A stretch of 64,000 nucleotides of DNA. Origin: Bifidobacterium colobi (lineage in GTDB: Bacteria; Actinomycetota; Actinomycetes; Actinomycetales; Bifidobacteriaceae). Below, in pieces: positions 19,930 through 28,635 of this stretch; within the stretch, counting starts at the first letter, position 1, and every line of letters starts with the position of its first letter. The notes under the pieces were generated by a model. That model searched no databases. It was not told the DNA's origin and saw only the letters and a list, made by a program, of their open reading frames with translations. The stretch is from the NCBI RefSeq assembly GCF_018555455.1, contig NZ_JAFEJU010000004.1, positions 248,001-312,000 of the forward strand, in the 5' to 3' direction. The position numbers and the translations under genes are program-made.

Positions 19930-20894
19930 TGGATATTGAGACACCTCATTCCACCGTAAACCAACAGCAGACCGAGCATTCGGCCAGCACTGCTGCGGCG
20001 AATACTCCGAGCCCGGCGGAAGGATTCGAAGTCCTGCTGATTACCGGCATGTCCGGTGCAGGCCGTTCCCGTGCCGCCGGCACCGTGGAAGATATGGGCT
20101 GGTATGTGGTCGATAACCTGCCGCCCAAACTGCTCGTACCGCTCGTGGATATGATGACCACTTCAGGTTCCGACGGTGGCATCCATAAGCTCGCCGCGGT
20201 CATCGATGTACGTTCGCGTAGCTACTTCGACGATCTGGCAGCCGTACTCAGTCATTTGGATGATCTCGGCGTCAAAACGCGAATCCTCTTCCTCGATGCC
20301 AGCAATGACGTGTTGATCAAACGATACGAATCCGTACGCCGCCCACACCCGCTGCAGCACGGCAACCGTCTCATCGATGGCATTCTCGAAGAACGTCATT
20401 TGTTGAGCCATCTCAAGGAGCGCGCCGACTGGGTCATTGACACCAGTGCGCTCAGCATCCATCAGCTGTCCACCAAATTGTATGAGACGATGCTTGGTTC
20501 GGGACCCACCACCGTGGCCGTGCATATCTTCAGCTTCGGATTCAAATACGGCACTCCCATCGATGCCGATTTCGTGGCCGACGTGCGCTTCCTGCCGAAC
20601 CCATTCTGGGTGCCCAGCCTGCGCGAACTCACCGGACACGACAAACCGGTTGCCGATTACGTGCTTTCCAGCAAAGGTGCCACAGAGTTCCTGGACGCAT
20701 ATGAGAAGGCCATCGAAACCGCGCTCGAAGGGTACGCTCGCGAAGACAAGCACTTCGTGACCATCGCCATAGGATGCACCGGCGGTCAGCACCGATCGGT
20801 GGCGATGAGTGAGGAATTGGCCCGCAGATTACGCGCCCACGGGCTGAAAGTCACCGTGTCCGCACGCGAACAGCATAAACATCACTCATCCTGA
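19929..20894 (+). CDS. rapZ: RapZ/YvcJ-family nucleotide-binding protein
   Basis: This 321-residue P-loop protein belongs to the RapZ/YvcJ family (RNase adapter in Enterobacteria; GTP/ATP binding in Gram-positives). The P-loop GMSGAGRSRAA at 40-50 carries arginine in place of lysine, which is usual for actinobacterial members. It is followed by VEDMGWYVVDNLPP and a C-terminal domain with VHIFSFGFKYG and the highly conserved IAIGCTGGQHRSV. ATG 19929 was preferred to GTG 19926 because it gives the canonical TGATG overlap with aroE and is preceded by GAGGAGG. whiA follows after 155 bp; the yvcK gene that often sits between them is absent here. Confidence 0.93.
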   Translation: MDIETPHSTVNQQQTEHSASTAAANTPSPAEGFEVLLITGMSGAGRSRAAGTVEDMGWYVVDNLPPKLLVPLVDMMTTSGSDGGIHKLAAVIDVRSRSYFDDLAAVLSHLDDLGVKTRILFLDASNDVLIKRYESVRRPHPLQHGNRLIDGILEERHLLSHLKERADWVIDTSALSIHQLSTKLYETMLGSGPTTVAVHIFSFGFKYGTPIDADFVADVRFLPNPFWVPSLRELTGHDKPVADYVLSSKGATEFLDAYEKAIETALEGYAREDKHFVTIAIGCTGGQHRSVAMSEELARRLRAHGLKVTVSAREQHKHHSS

Positions 20895-21049
20895 GTGACC
20901 ACACTGCGAGAAAGTAGAGCCCGAAAACCCCATCGAACGGGTTCGCTTGTCCACGAGATTAGGTATCACAGTAAGCCGATGGCTTCCGGCGTGCGACGGC
21001 ACGAAGCGGCTGAAGCATTGGGAAGAACGAGACTGTAGGAGGTTGGATC

Positions 21050-22000
21050 TTGGCTCTTCTGGACGATGTCAAAAGCGAGTTGGCAGCTTTTGAGGGTGAC
21101 TCGCCAGCCGCGATCAAGGCCCAAGCGGCGGCCATGATTCGTTTCGGCGGCGGATTGCGCCCCGTACAGAACTCATACGTGATTCAATCCGTATACACGT
21201 CGCTTGACGCAGCCGAATGGCTTCGCAACACGTTGAGGAACGTTTTCGGCCATGAAGCCGAAATCAAGCATCTGACCCGTCAGACGCCGAACGGACCGGT
21301 GGAGACCTATGTGGTGCTGGTGACCCGCAATGTTGTGGCGCTTGCATTGCAGACCGGTTTGGTCGACCGCCGCAAGCAGCAGGTGCATGGTCTGCCGGCC
21401 GAAGTGGTCAACGGTTCGATCGCCCAGATCAAGGCCGCATGGCGCGGTGCGTTCATGGCCCGTGGTTTCCTGTCTGAACCGGGCAAGGCAAGCTTCCTGG
21501 AGATTGCATGTCCGTCCGAGGAAGCGGCCATGGCATTGTGCGGAGTGGCTCGCCGTCTCGGCATTCAGGCCAAGCATCGCACGCTGCGCAGCTCCGAGCG
21601 CGTAACGCTCAAGGACCCCGATGCAATCGAACGTATGCTCAAGCTGATGGGAGCGTCCCGTTCTGCTCGCGAATGGACCGGCAAGCGTTCCGACGGAGAG
21701 ACCCGCGGCAAGGCGAATCGTCTGGCCAACTTCGATGATGCGAACATGCGTCGCAGTGCCAAGGCGGCGGCCGAGGCCAGCGAAAAGGTGCAGCACGCAT
21801 TCGAGGTGTTGGGCGACAACATTCCGGAGAACCTGCGTCAGGCCGGTCAGCTGCGTATCGATCATGTGGATAAGAGCTTGGAAGAGCTTGGTAAGATCGC
21901 GGAACCGCAGATCACCAAGGATGCCATTGCCGGCCGTATTCGTCGTCTGCTCCAGCTCGCCGAGAAGGTCGAGAAGCAGCGCGCAGCAGAAGCAAAATAA
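21050..22000 (+). CDS. whiA: WhiA-family DNA-binding regulator
   Basis: WhiA combines an N-terminal LAGLIDADG-like domain with a C-terminal helix-turn-helix. It regulates sporulation in Streptomyces and affects division and metabolism in other Gram-positives. This 316-residue protein shows the family landmarks: SELAAFE at the N-terminus, [18 protein letters not shown] mid-protein, and the C-terminal HTH stretch [20 protein letters not shown] plus [17 protein letters not shown]. The start is TTG 21050 after AGGAGGTTGGATC. A terminator follows the gene, so it is not cotranscribed with pgk. Confidence 0.95.
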   Translation: MALLDDVKSELAAFEGDSPAAIKAQAAAMIRFGGGLRPVQNSYVIQSVYTSLDAAEWLRNTLRNVFGHEAEIKHLTRQTPNGPVETYVVLVTRNVVALALQTGLVDRRKQQVHGLPAEVVNGSIAQIKAAWRGAFMARGFLSEPGKASFLEIACPSEEAAMALCGVARRLGIQAKHRTLRSSERVTLKDPDAIERMLKLMGASRSAREWTGKRSDGETRGKANRLANFDDANMRRSAKAAAEASEKVQHAFEVLGDNIPENLRQAGQLRIDHVDKSLEELGKIAEPQITKDAIAGRIRRLLQLAEKVEKQRAAEAK

Positions 22001-22041
22001 TCGTCGCATCCCGGCATTCCGTCGGGTTATAACGAAATCGC

Positions 22042-22078
22042 AACACCGCATTCGCCTTGTGGGGCAATGCGGTGTTTT
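22042..22078 (+). terminator. Terminator between whiA and pgk
   Basis: AACACCGCATT (22042-22052) pairs with AATGCGGTGTT (22066-22076) around a 13-nt loop, followed by TTGTT. Confidence 0.85.
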
Positions 22079-22152
22079 GTTCTTCAATGCCTGTAATATG
22101 CAAATTGGCAAAACTGGCCACTTTGGCGTTGAACGTCAAGGAAAGGATATTC

Positions 22153-23358
22153 ATGAAGACACTCAAGGATCTTGGAGATCTCAAGGGCAAGCGCGTTCTG
22201 ATGCGTGCTGATTTCAACGTCCCGCTGGACGGCACCACGATCACCGATGACGGTCGTATCAAGGCCGCCCTGCCGACCATCAAGGCTCTGCGCGAAGAAG
22301 GCGCAAAGGTCATTCTGATGGCTCACCTCGGCCGCCCGAAGGGCAAGGTCGTTCCTGAGCTGAGCCTGGCTCCGGTTGCCGCCCGCCTCGGTGAGCTGCT
22401 CGGCATTACCGTGCCGCTGGCCAAGGACACCTACGGTGAGGACGCTCAGGCCAAGGTCGCTGCCATGAACGACGGCGACGTTGTGCTGCTCGAGAACGTT
22501 CGTTTCAACCCGGAGGAGACCAGCAAGGATCCGGCCGTGCGCGCTCCGTACGCCAAGAAGATCGCCGCCCTCGGCGAGGTCTTCGTTTCCGACGGCTTCG
22601 GTGTTGTGCACCGTGCTCAGGGTTCCGACTACGATGTGGCTGCCGATCTGCCGGCTGCCGCAGGCCTGCTGGTCGAGAAGGAAGTCAAGGCACTGTCCAA
22701 GGCCACCGAGAACCCGGAGCGTCCGTTCACCGTGGTGCTCGGCGGTTCCAAGGTCTCCGACAAGCTCGGTGTGATCGAGAACCTGCTCGACAAGGCCAAC
22801 CGTCTGGTCATCGGCGGCGGCATGGTGTTCACCTTCCTCAAGGCCAAGGGCTACGAGGTCGGCACCTCCCTGCTCGAAGAGGACCAGCTCGACAAGGTCA
22901 AGGGCTACATCGAGACCGCCGAGAAGAACGGCGTCGAGCTCGTACTGCCGACCGATATCGTCGTGAACCCCGGCTTCCCGGCTGGTGACACCCCGGTTGC
23001 CCCGGAGGTTGTGGCCGCCGACGCCATCCCGGCCGACAAGATGGGTCTGGACATCGGTCCGGAATCCCAGAAGCTGTTCCACGACAAGATCGTGGACTCC
23101 AAGACCGTGGTGTGGAACGGCCCGATGGGCGTGTTCGAGATTCCGGAGTTCGCCGCTGGCACCAAGGCCGTGGCCCAGGGTCTCGTCGACGCCACCGCAG
23201 CCGGTGCGTTCACCATCGTCGGTGGCGGTGACTCCGCTTCCGCCATGCGTAACCTCGGCTTCCCGGAGGACGGCTTCTCCCACATCTCCACCGGTGGCGG
23301 CGCTTCCCTCGAATTCCTTGAGGGCAAGGAGCTGCCGGGCCTGAAGGTTCTGGAGTAG
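22153..23358 (+). CDS. pgk: Phosphoglycerate kinase
   Basis: Pgk converts 1,3-bisphosphoglycerate and ADP to 3-phosphoglycerate and ATP in lower glycolysis (the end of the bifid shunt). The 401-residue protein has the substrate loop RADFNVPL near 18-25, [19 protein letters not shown], and the C-terminal nucleotide loop [12 protein letters not shown] 22153 follows AAGGAAAGG; the frame extends upstream but lies in a terminator. Codon use is extremely biased (CTG, GGC, GTC, AAG), as expected for a very highly expressed gene. Its stop is followed by a perfect 13-bp hairpin, then tpiA. Confidence 0.98.
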   Translation: MKTLKDLGDLKGKRVLMRADFNVPLDGTTITDDGRIKAALPTIKALREEGAKVILMAHLGRPKGKVVPELSLAPVAARLGELLGITVPLAKDTYGEDAQAKVAAMNDGDVVLLENVRFNPEETSKDPAVRAPYAKKIAALGEVFVSDGFGVVHRAQGSDYDVAADLPAAAGLLVEKEVKALSKATENPERPFTVVLGGSKVSDKLGVIENLLDKANRLVIGGGMVFTFLKAKGYEVGTSLLEEDQLDKVKGYIETAEKNGVELVLPTDIVVNPGFPAGDTPVAPEVVAADAIPADKMGLDIGPESQKLFHDKIVDSKTVVWNGPMGVFEIPEFAAGTKAVAQGLVDATAAGAFTIVGGGDSASAMRNLGFPEDGFSHISTGGGASLEFLEGKELPGLKVLE

Positions 23359-23376
23359 TAGCCTCAAGTGGTTCAT

Positions 23377-23407
23377 ATAGGCTCCCCTTCATCCAAGGGG
23401 AGCCTAT
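23377..23407 (+). terminator. Hairpin between pgk and tpiA
   Basis: ATAGGCTCCCCTT pairs perfectly with AAGGGGAGCCTAT over a 5-nt loop. It is followed by TATG rather than a U tract, so it may be a partial terminator or an RNA stabiliser separating the pgk and tpiA messages. Confidence 0.65.
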
Positions 23408-23434
23408 TATGTTGAAGGGGAAGAAAGGATGAGC

Positions 23435-24238
23435 ATGGCGTCAAAGCGCATTCCATTAGTGGCCGGCAATTGGAAGATGAACTTCAATCATCTGGAGGCC
23501 ACCTATTTTGTGCAGAAGCTGGTCTGGCTGCTGCGAGACGCGCATTTCGACTTCAAGCGCTGCGAGGTCGCCCTGTTCCCCTCCTTCACGTCGCTGAGAA
23601 GCGTGCAGGTGCTGGTGGAAGCCGATAGGATGCACATCAACTATGGCGCCCAATCCGTATCCGTCACCACGCAAGGCGCGTTCACCGGCGATGTTTCCGC
23701 GGATATGATCGCCAGCCTCGGATGCAAGTATGTGATCGTCGGTCATTCCGAACGTCGCAAATATCATCCTGAAGATGATGCGAACATCGTCGATCAGGTG
23801 CGCGCGGTGCTTGCAGCCGGCATGCAGCCGATTCTCTGCGTGGGCGAAAGCTTTGAGGAACGTCGCCAAGGCATCGAACTCGATTTCGCAGTCGGTCAGG
23901 TCCATGATGTGACCCGCGATCTGGACACCGAACAGGCCAGTAAGCTCATTGTGGCCTATGAGCCTGTCTGGGCCATCGGCACCGGCATGGTGGCCACGCC
24001 GCAGACTGCGCAGGAAGCCGCCAACGCCATTCGCAATGATCTGCGCGCCACGTTCAACCAACAGGTGGCCGATAGCGTCCGCATCCTATACGGCGGTTCG
24101 GTTACTTCAAAGAACGCCGCCGAACTCATTTCCCAGCCGGATGTTGACGGATTCCTGATTGGCGGCGCTTCACTGAACGCCGAAGAACTGTCGAAAATCG
24201 CTCGTTTGGCATTGAAAACCACAAATTCGCGGGTCTAA
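23435..24238 (+). CDS. tpiA: Triosephosphate isomerase
   Basis: TpiA interconverts dihydroxyacetone phosphate and glyceraldehyde 3-phosphate. The 267-residue barrel shows AGNWKMN (catalytic N and K), the catalytic histidine in VGHSERR, the catalytic glutamate in VAYEPVWAIGTG, and the phosphate-binding LYGGSV and GGASL. ATG 23435 gives the MASKRIPLVAGNWKMN start; an in-frame ATG at 23429 sits two codons upstream. It lies between pgk and secG, as in other bifidobacteria. Confidence 0.97.
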   Translation: MASKRIPLVAGNWKMNFNHLEATYFVQKLVWLLRDAHFDFKRCEVALFPSFTSLRSVQVLVEADRMHINYGAQSVSVTTQGAFTGDVSADMIASLGCKYVIVGHSERRKYHPEDDANIVDQVRAVLAAGMQPILCVGESFEERRQGIELDFAVGQVHDVTRDLDTEQASKLIVAYEPVWAIGTGMVATPQTAQEAANAIRNDLRATFNQQVADSVRILYGGSVTSKNAAELISQPDVDGFLIGGASLNAEELSKIARLALKTTNSRV

Positions 24239-24301
24239 TGCTACTGTTTTCCAACAGATGCGCTATGCTATTCATCAGTTAATTGGACTCGGAGGTACCC
24301 T

Positions 24302-24550
24302 GTGACCGCTCTTAAGATCACGCTCGAAGTTATTGTCGTCGTGCTCAGCTGCTTGCTGACCCTGCTCATCCTTATGCATAAGGGTAAGGGTGGCGGCCTT
24401 TCCGATATGTTCGGTGGCGGTCTCACCCAGAATGCCGGCACCTCCGGTGTTGCAGAGAAGAACCTGAACCGTTGGACCGTTATCATCGCCCTGATTTGGG
24501 TTGCCCTGATCATCGGTCTCGACATGATGACCAAGTTCAATCTCGGCTGA
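24302..24550 (+). CDS. secG: Preprotein translocase subunit SecG
   Basis: SecG is the small auxiliary subunit of the SecYEG channel. The 82-residue product has two membrane helices (about 5-22 and 57-76) separated by the conserved glycine-rich cytoplasmic loop HKGKGGGLSDMFGGG, diagnostic of the family. The start is GTG 24302 after GGAGGTACCCT. It follows tpiA by 63 bp and is closed by a strong hairpin. Confidence 0.95.
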   Translation: MTALKITLEVIVVVLSCLLTLLILMHKGKGGGLSDMFGGGLTQNAGTSGVAEKNLNRWTVIIALIWVALIIGLDMMTKFNLG

Positions 24551-24566
24551 TTACTTGTATATGTGG

Positions 24567-24606
24567 CATACGACCCATGACCGTTGATTCGGTCATGGGT
24601 CGTATG
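24567..24606 (+). terminator. Terminator after secG
   Basis: CATACGACCCATGACCG pairs perfectly over 17 bp with CGGTCATGGGTCGTATG around a 6-nt loop. The following CATTTCAAT is only weakly T-rich. Confidence 0.8.
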
Positions 24607-24665
24607 CATTTCAATCGGTAGTATCGCACAGCGTTCACGCGCAGTGCAGCAGGAGGATTACACCT

Positions 24666-25616
24666 ATGGTTACCATGAATCGCAATAAAGTCGTCATCGT
24701 CGGCACCGGTCAGGTCGGCTCCACCGCAGCGTATGCCATCGTGACCCACGGCCTGTGCAACGAGCTGGTACTGATCGATCATTTTGCCGAAAAAGCCATT
24801 GCTGAAGCGCATGACCTTGATGATGGCAGCGAATTCCAGGACCGTCACGTCAAAGTGCATGCCGGTGATTACTCGGATTGCAAGGATGCCGACATCGTGG
24901 TCATCACCGTGGGCCGCAAGCCGCCGGCGAATTCCACGCGTATGGCCGAACTTGGCTTTACTGTAGGCTTGGTCGGCGATGTGGTGGATCAGGTCATGGC
25001 TTCCGGATTTAACGGCGTCATCATCATGGTGTCCAATCCGGTCGATGTGATGGCCTGGTACGCGTGGAAGCGCTCCGGCCTGCCGCGCACCCAGGTGCTG
25101 GGCACCGGCACCGCACTGGACACCTCTCGTCTGAAGACCATCATCGGTGAGGAAACCGGATTGGATCCGCGCAACGTGGGCGGTTTTGTGATGGGTGAGC
25201 ATGGCAATTCCCAGTTCACCGCATGGTCCACGGTGTCGCTCGGCGGCAAGCCATTCAGCCGATTCCTCGCCGACAATCAGGATCGATTCTCTTCTGTATC
25301 CACTGCGGAAATCGAAGAGAAGACCCGTACGCGCGGCAATGAGATCGTAGCCGCCAAGCACGGCACCAACTATGGCATCGCCTCCACTGTGGCCGGCATT
25401 GTGCAGACGGTACTGTGGGATGAACGCCGCATTGTGCCCGTCTCCACACTGCTGGATGGCGAGTACTGCGAACACGACGTGTTCCTTGGCGTGCCCACTG
25501 AGCTGCGTGCCAATGGCGCCAATGAAATCGTGGAACTTGAGCTCAACGATGAGGAGCTCGCAAAACTGCACCATTCCGCTGAACTGGTACGTGAGCATTG
25601 CAAAGGACTGCTGTGA
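24666..25616 (+). CDS. ldh: L-lactate dehydrogenase
   Basis: LDH reduces pyruvate to L-lactate and regenerates NAD+, a main fermentation end step in bifidobacteria. The 316-residue enzyme has the NAD-binding GTGQVGSTAAY near 13, VITVGRKPP, the catalytic histidine in GEHGNSQFTAWS (~180), and a standard C-terminal domain. The enzyme class is allosteric (fructose-1,6-bisphosphate) in B. longum. ATG 24666 follows GCAGGAGGATTACACCT. The next gene begins with a 4-nt GTGA overlap, indicating coupling to a HAD phosphatase. Confidence 0.95.
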   Translation: MVTMNRNKVVIVGTGQVGSTAAYAIVTHGLCNELVLIDHFAEKAIAEAHDLDDGSEFQDRHVKVHAGDYSDCKDADIVVITVGRKPPANSTRMAELGFTVGLVGDVVDQVMASGFNGVIIMVSNPVDVMAWYAWKRSGLPRTQVLGTGTALDTSRLKTIIGEETGLDPRNVGGFVMGEHGNSQFTAWSTVSLGGKPFSRFLADNQDRFSSVSTAEIEEKTRTRGNEIVAAKHGTNYGIASTVAGIVQTVLWDERRIVPVSTLLDGEYCEHDVFLGVPTELRANGANEIVELELNDEELAKLHHSAELVREHCKGLL

Positions 25617-26521
25617 CCAATACGATTGCCGACAATCCCACACTGCTGGTAGCCGACCTTGATGGCACACTGCTGCATGATGCAGCGGTTTTTGAAGATC
25701 GAAACATCACCCAGCACAGCATCGATGTCATCCAACGCGCGCATGACGCCGGCTACCGGTTCGCCATCGCCACCGCCAGACCGGTAAGCACCGGGCTGCG
25801 ATTCGCGCAGATGCTGCCGGCGGACGCCGTGATCTATCTCAACGGCGCACTGATCGACTTCGATCCGGCGCATTCCGATTTCACCACGTTGACCGCCGAC
25901 AATCCCGATGAGGATGCCAGTCTCGTCAAAATCGGATTCCCCTCTGAACGAGCCTGTGCAGTATGCCGGGATCTTCTGGCGCACATGCCTGATTTGCAGC
26001 TCGGCATTGTCATGAACGATGTTCGTTACACGAATTTCGATGTCCGCCAGTATTGGAAAACCCAGTCATTCCAATACACGAATTTCCAAGTCGGCACAGG
26101 TGCGCCCGAACAGCATGACATCATCAACATGGAACCGGATGCCGAGCATCCCATCACCGTGCCCAAAGGGATCGCTGATAAGATAACAATCTTTCCGAGA
26201 AAGAATCAATGGGAGGCTTTGGCATCACTCATTCCGGACGATTTCGCCGTGTCGATTTCCGAAGGCGTGATGTGGATGCTGATGAATCCCCAAGCCAATA
26301 AGCAACATGCGATGACCATTGTGTGCGAACGTCTGGGAGTGCCACTGGCGCAGACGGTCGCGTTCGGCGACGATCTTATCGATATCGATATGATGCATGC
26401 CGCAGGCAGGGGAGTGGCCGTGGCCAACGCAAATCCAAAGGTCCTTGACATGGCGGATGAGGTCTGCGCGGCGAACAATGAGGACGGCGTGGCCCAATGG
26501 ATTGAGGCAAGGCTACAGTAG
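25613..26521 (+). CDS. HAD-superfamily (Cof-type) phosphatase
   Basis: This 302-residue Cof/IIB-type HAD hydrolase has motif I DLDGTLL with the nucleophile and acid aspartates (~19-25), motif II around AIATAR, and motif IV near FGDDLIDIDM (~248-257), followed by GVAVANA. Enzymes of this group dephosphorylate sugar phosphates, flavin precursors or related metabolites. GTG 25613 overlaps the ldh stop (GTGA), giving a short leader before motif I; the frame further upstream is internal to ldh. The ADP-ribosylglycohydrolase gene starts 5 bp later, making ldh-HAD-ADPRH-PfkB a likely operon. Confidence 0.88.
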   Translation: MTNTIADNPTLLVADLDGTLLHDAAVFEDRNITQHSIDVIQRAHDAGYRFAIATARPVSTGLRFAQMLPADAVIYLNGALIDFDPAHSDFTTLTADNPDEDASLVKIGFPSERACAVCRDLLAHMPDLQLGIVMNDVRYTNFDVRQYWKTQSFQYTNFQVGTGAPEQHDIINMEPDAEHPITVPKGIADKITIFPRKNQWEALASLIPDDFAVSISEGVMWMLMNPQANKQHAMTIVCERLGVPLAQTVAFGDDLIDIDMMHAAGRGVAVANANPKVLDMADEVCAANNEDGVAQWIEARLQ

Positions 26522-26526
26522 GAATC

Positions 26527-27591
26527 ATGAACAACACTATGGTGGAGGAACGCGCATACGGCGCGTTGGTTGGGTTGGCTATCGGTGACGCGCTCGGCAT
26601 GCCTACGCAAAGCATGTCACCGGATCAGATTCGAGCCGAGTACGGCGTGAAGCCGATTCAATCATTCGCGGATGCGTCACCGAAGCAGCCCATCGCACCG
26701 AATATGCAGGCCGGGTCAATCACCGACGACACCGAACAGGCACTTGTTCTGGCAAACCAGCTGATTGCAGGGGCTGGCGAACTGGACATTCACCAGTATG
26801 CGCAGTCATTGCTCAACTGGGAAGATGATATGAAGGCCAAAGGTTCGCTCGATCTGCTCGGACCCTCCACCAAGTCGGCATTGGAACTGTTCAAAGCCGG
26901 GGTGGACGTCAACCTCACCGGTATCCATGGCACCACCAATGGCGGAGCCATGCGCGCCTGCCCTATCGGCATTGCGAACCGACCAGACACCCATCTGGCG
27001 GATATCGCACGTCAATCCTCCATAGTGACGCACAACACCACGCAAGGCATCGAATCCACCATGCTCATCGCAGCAACCGTGAGCTATGGTCTGGAGGGCG
27101 CCGAAGCCAGTGAAGCCATGATGCTGGCGTTGAACTATGTGACCGCATATCTTGCCATGAACCGTTTTGAAGGCATGGCGGTAGGACATTGGTCGCCCAA
27201 GGCGTCGGTCATTGCCCGCACACGTTGGGCCATCAACTGGGCTCGTGAGCATAATGGATCCCAGGCAGGCGATATCTACGATCATGACATGTTCGGCGAC
27301 CAGCTGCGTGCGCTCGTAGGTACCAGTGTGGAAGCCAACGAGTCCGTGCCTGCCGCGTTCGCCATCGCCGCCCGGTATGCCGAGCGTCCTTATGATGCGT
27401 TGTGCGTGGCCGCGAACATCGGCGGCGACACCGACACCATTGGTGCCATGGTCGGTGCCATGCTGGGTGCAGTCCATGGCGTTGAAGGATTCCCCGCGGA
27501 TATGGTGCACACAGTGCAGGACGTCAACCATATTGATTTGCAGCAGGTAGCCAAGGATCTGCTTGCCATCTCCAGGAGCGTCAGGCAATGA
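26527..27591 (+). CDS. ADP-ribosylglycohydrolase-family protein
   Basis: This 354-residue protein has the DraG/ARH fold: GALVGLAIGDALGMPTQ at the N-terminus, the metal site ITDDTEQ (~68), THNTT in the middle, and GGDTDTIGAMVGAM at ~300. Family members hydrolyse ADP-ribose from proteins or small molecules, or other N/O-glycosides. The following kinase gene overlaps by 4 nt (ATGA), suggesting the two act in sequence: release of a ribose-like sugar, then phosphorylation. That pathway is inference. The start at ATG 26527 is preceded by AGGAATC. Confidence 0.88.
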   Translation: MNNTMVEERAYGALVGLAIGDALGMPTQSMSPDQIRAEYGVKPIQSFADASPKQPIAPNMQAGSITDDTEQALVLANQLIAGAGELDIHQYAQSLLNWEDDMKAKGSLDLLGPSTKSALELFKAGVDVNLTGIHGTTNGGAMRACPIGIANRPDTHLADIARQSSIVTHNTTQGIESTMLIAATVSYGLEGAEASEAMMLALNYVTAYLAMNRFEGMAVGHWSPKASVIARTRWAINWAREHNGSQAGDIYDHDMFGDQLRALVGTSVEANESVPAAFAIAARYAERPYDALCVAANIGGDTDTIGAMVGAMLGAVHGVEGFPADMVHTVQDVNHIDLQQVAKDLLAISRSVRQ

Positions 27592-28523
27592 GCAAAGTCA
27601 TTTCCCTCGGACAGATGCTGGTCGATCTGACCATGCGCATCGATCGCGTACCCGAACCGGGCGGCGATGCCTTTGCCGACGAAGCCGTGGCTCGCGTGGG
27701 TTCAAGTTTCAATATTCTGCACGCGGTTCGGCAGATGGGAGTCGCTGCCGCGCACGGTGGCATCATTGGCAGCGGACCATGGGCCACGCAGATTCGCGAA
27801 GCACTAGCCTCAGACGGCATCGAGCATATTGGACTGACCGATTTCTCCCGGGATTCCGGCATCTGCATGGCCATGACGGATGCTCGCGCCGAACGTACGT
27901 TCGTCACGGTGAGAGGCGCGGAAACCCAAGGCGATGAGCATTGTTTCGATGCCATCACCCCTGAGCCAACCGACATTGTGCATATCAATGGCTACACGTT
28001 CGCGCATCCCACGGCCCGTGGCCTGTACACGTTCCTTCAGCGATACCAATCCCACGAATTCACCACAGTCTTCGACCCGTCTTCGGTAACGGCGGGCGCA
28101 GAGGATCGACTGCTCACCGCAATCATCGCGCACAAGCCCATCTGGTCATGCAATTATGAGGAAGCCTTGGCACTGGCCCGCAGACTAGGCGTATCCGGCT
28201 CCGCACTTGACGATACCGGCAAGACATGCGCATCCTTGAGCTGCGCGGTACAGGCTCCGGTGATTTTGCGCGCTGGCGCATCCGGTGCCTGGCTGTGCGC
28301 GGGGCCCGGTGCGCAGGCCGAACTGATTCCCTCGCATCACGTTCATGCCGTAGACACCAATGGTGCCGGCGACTGTCATGTGGGTGTAATGAGCGCAGAG
28401 CTTATTCGCGGCGCATCCCTGCATGATGCAGTGCGTACCGCGAATGTGGCCGCGGCAATCTCCGTAACGCGTCGCGGGCCGGCCACCTGCCCGTCTCGCG
28501 AGGAATTGGCATCAATCCTGTGA
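27588..28523 (+). CDS. PfkB-family carbohydrate/nucleoside kinase
   Basis: This 311-residue ribokinase-like enzyme has an N-terminal sugar-binding GGDAFADEAVARVGSSFN and the C-terminal PfkB signature DTNGAGDCHVGV (~248-259), with D as catalytic base after GAG. The substrate could be ribose, a nucleoside or another furanose. Tight coupling to the ADP-ribosylglycohydrolase gene (4-nt overlap) makes a ribose-containing product plausible. The end of the gene is followed by the operator region of the HTH-aminotransferase. Confidence 0.88.
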   Translation: MSKVISLGQMLVDLTMRIDRVPEPGGDAFADEAVARVGSSFNILHAVRQMGVAAAHGGIIGSGPWATQIREALASDGIEHIGLTDFSRDSGICMAMTDARAERTFVTVRGAETQGDEHCFDAITPEPTDIVHINGYTFAHPTARGLYTFLQRYQSHEFTTVFDPSSVTAGAEDRLLTAIIAHKPIWSCNYEEALALARRLGVSGSALDDTGKTCASLSCAVQAPVILRAGASGAWLCAGPGAQAELIPSHHVHAVDTNGAGDCHVGVMSAELIRGASLHDAVRTANVAAAISVTRRGPATCPSREELASIL

Positions 28524-28558
28524 GCATGGCTGCTATGTTTCCATTGTTACAACACGCA

Positions 28559-28620
28559 AATTGAACTCGAATTGAACTAGGTGTACTCTTTGAACCGTTG
28601 TTCAACATGAAATTGAACTT
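28559..28620 (+). promoter_or_regulatory. Operator/promoter with repeated TTGAAC for the HTH-aminotransferase gene
   Basis: TTGAACT occurs at 28561, 28572 and 28613, and TTGAAC-CGTT-GTTCAA forms a perfect palindrome at 28590-28605. TTGAAC (28561-28566) and TACTCT (28584-28589) make a -35/-10 pair with a 17-bp spacer, so the repeats cover the promoter. The adjacent gene encodes an N-terminal helix-turn-helix, suggesting autoregulation. Confidence 0.65.
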
Positions 28621-28635
28621 CTGTTTGGAGGGACT

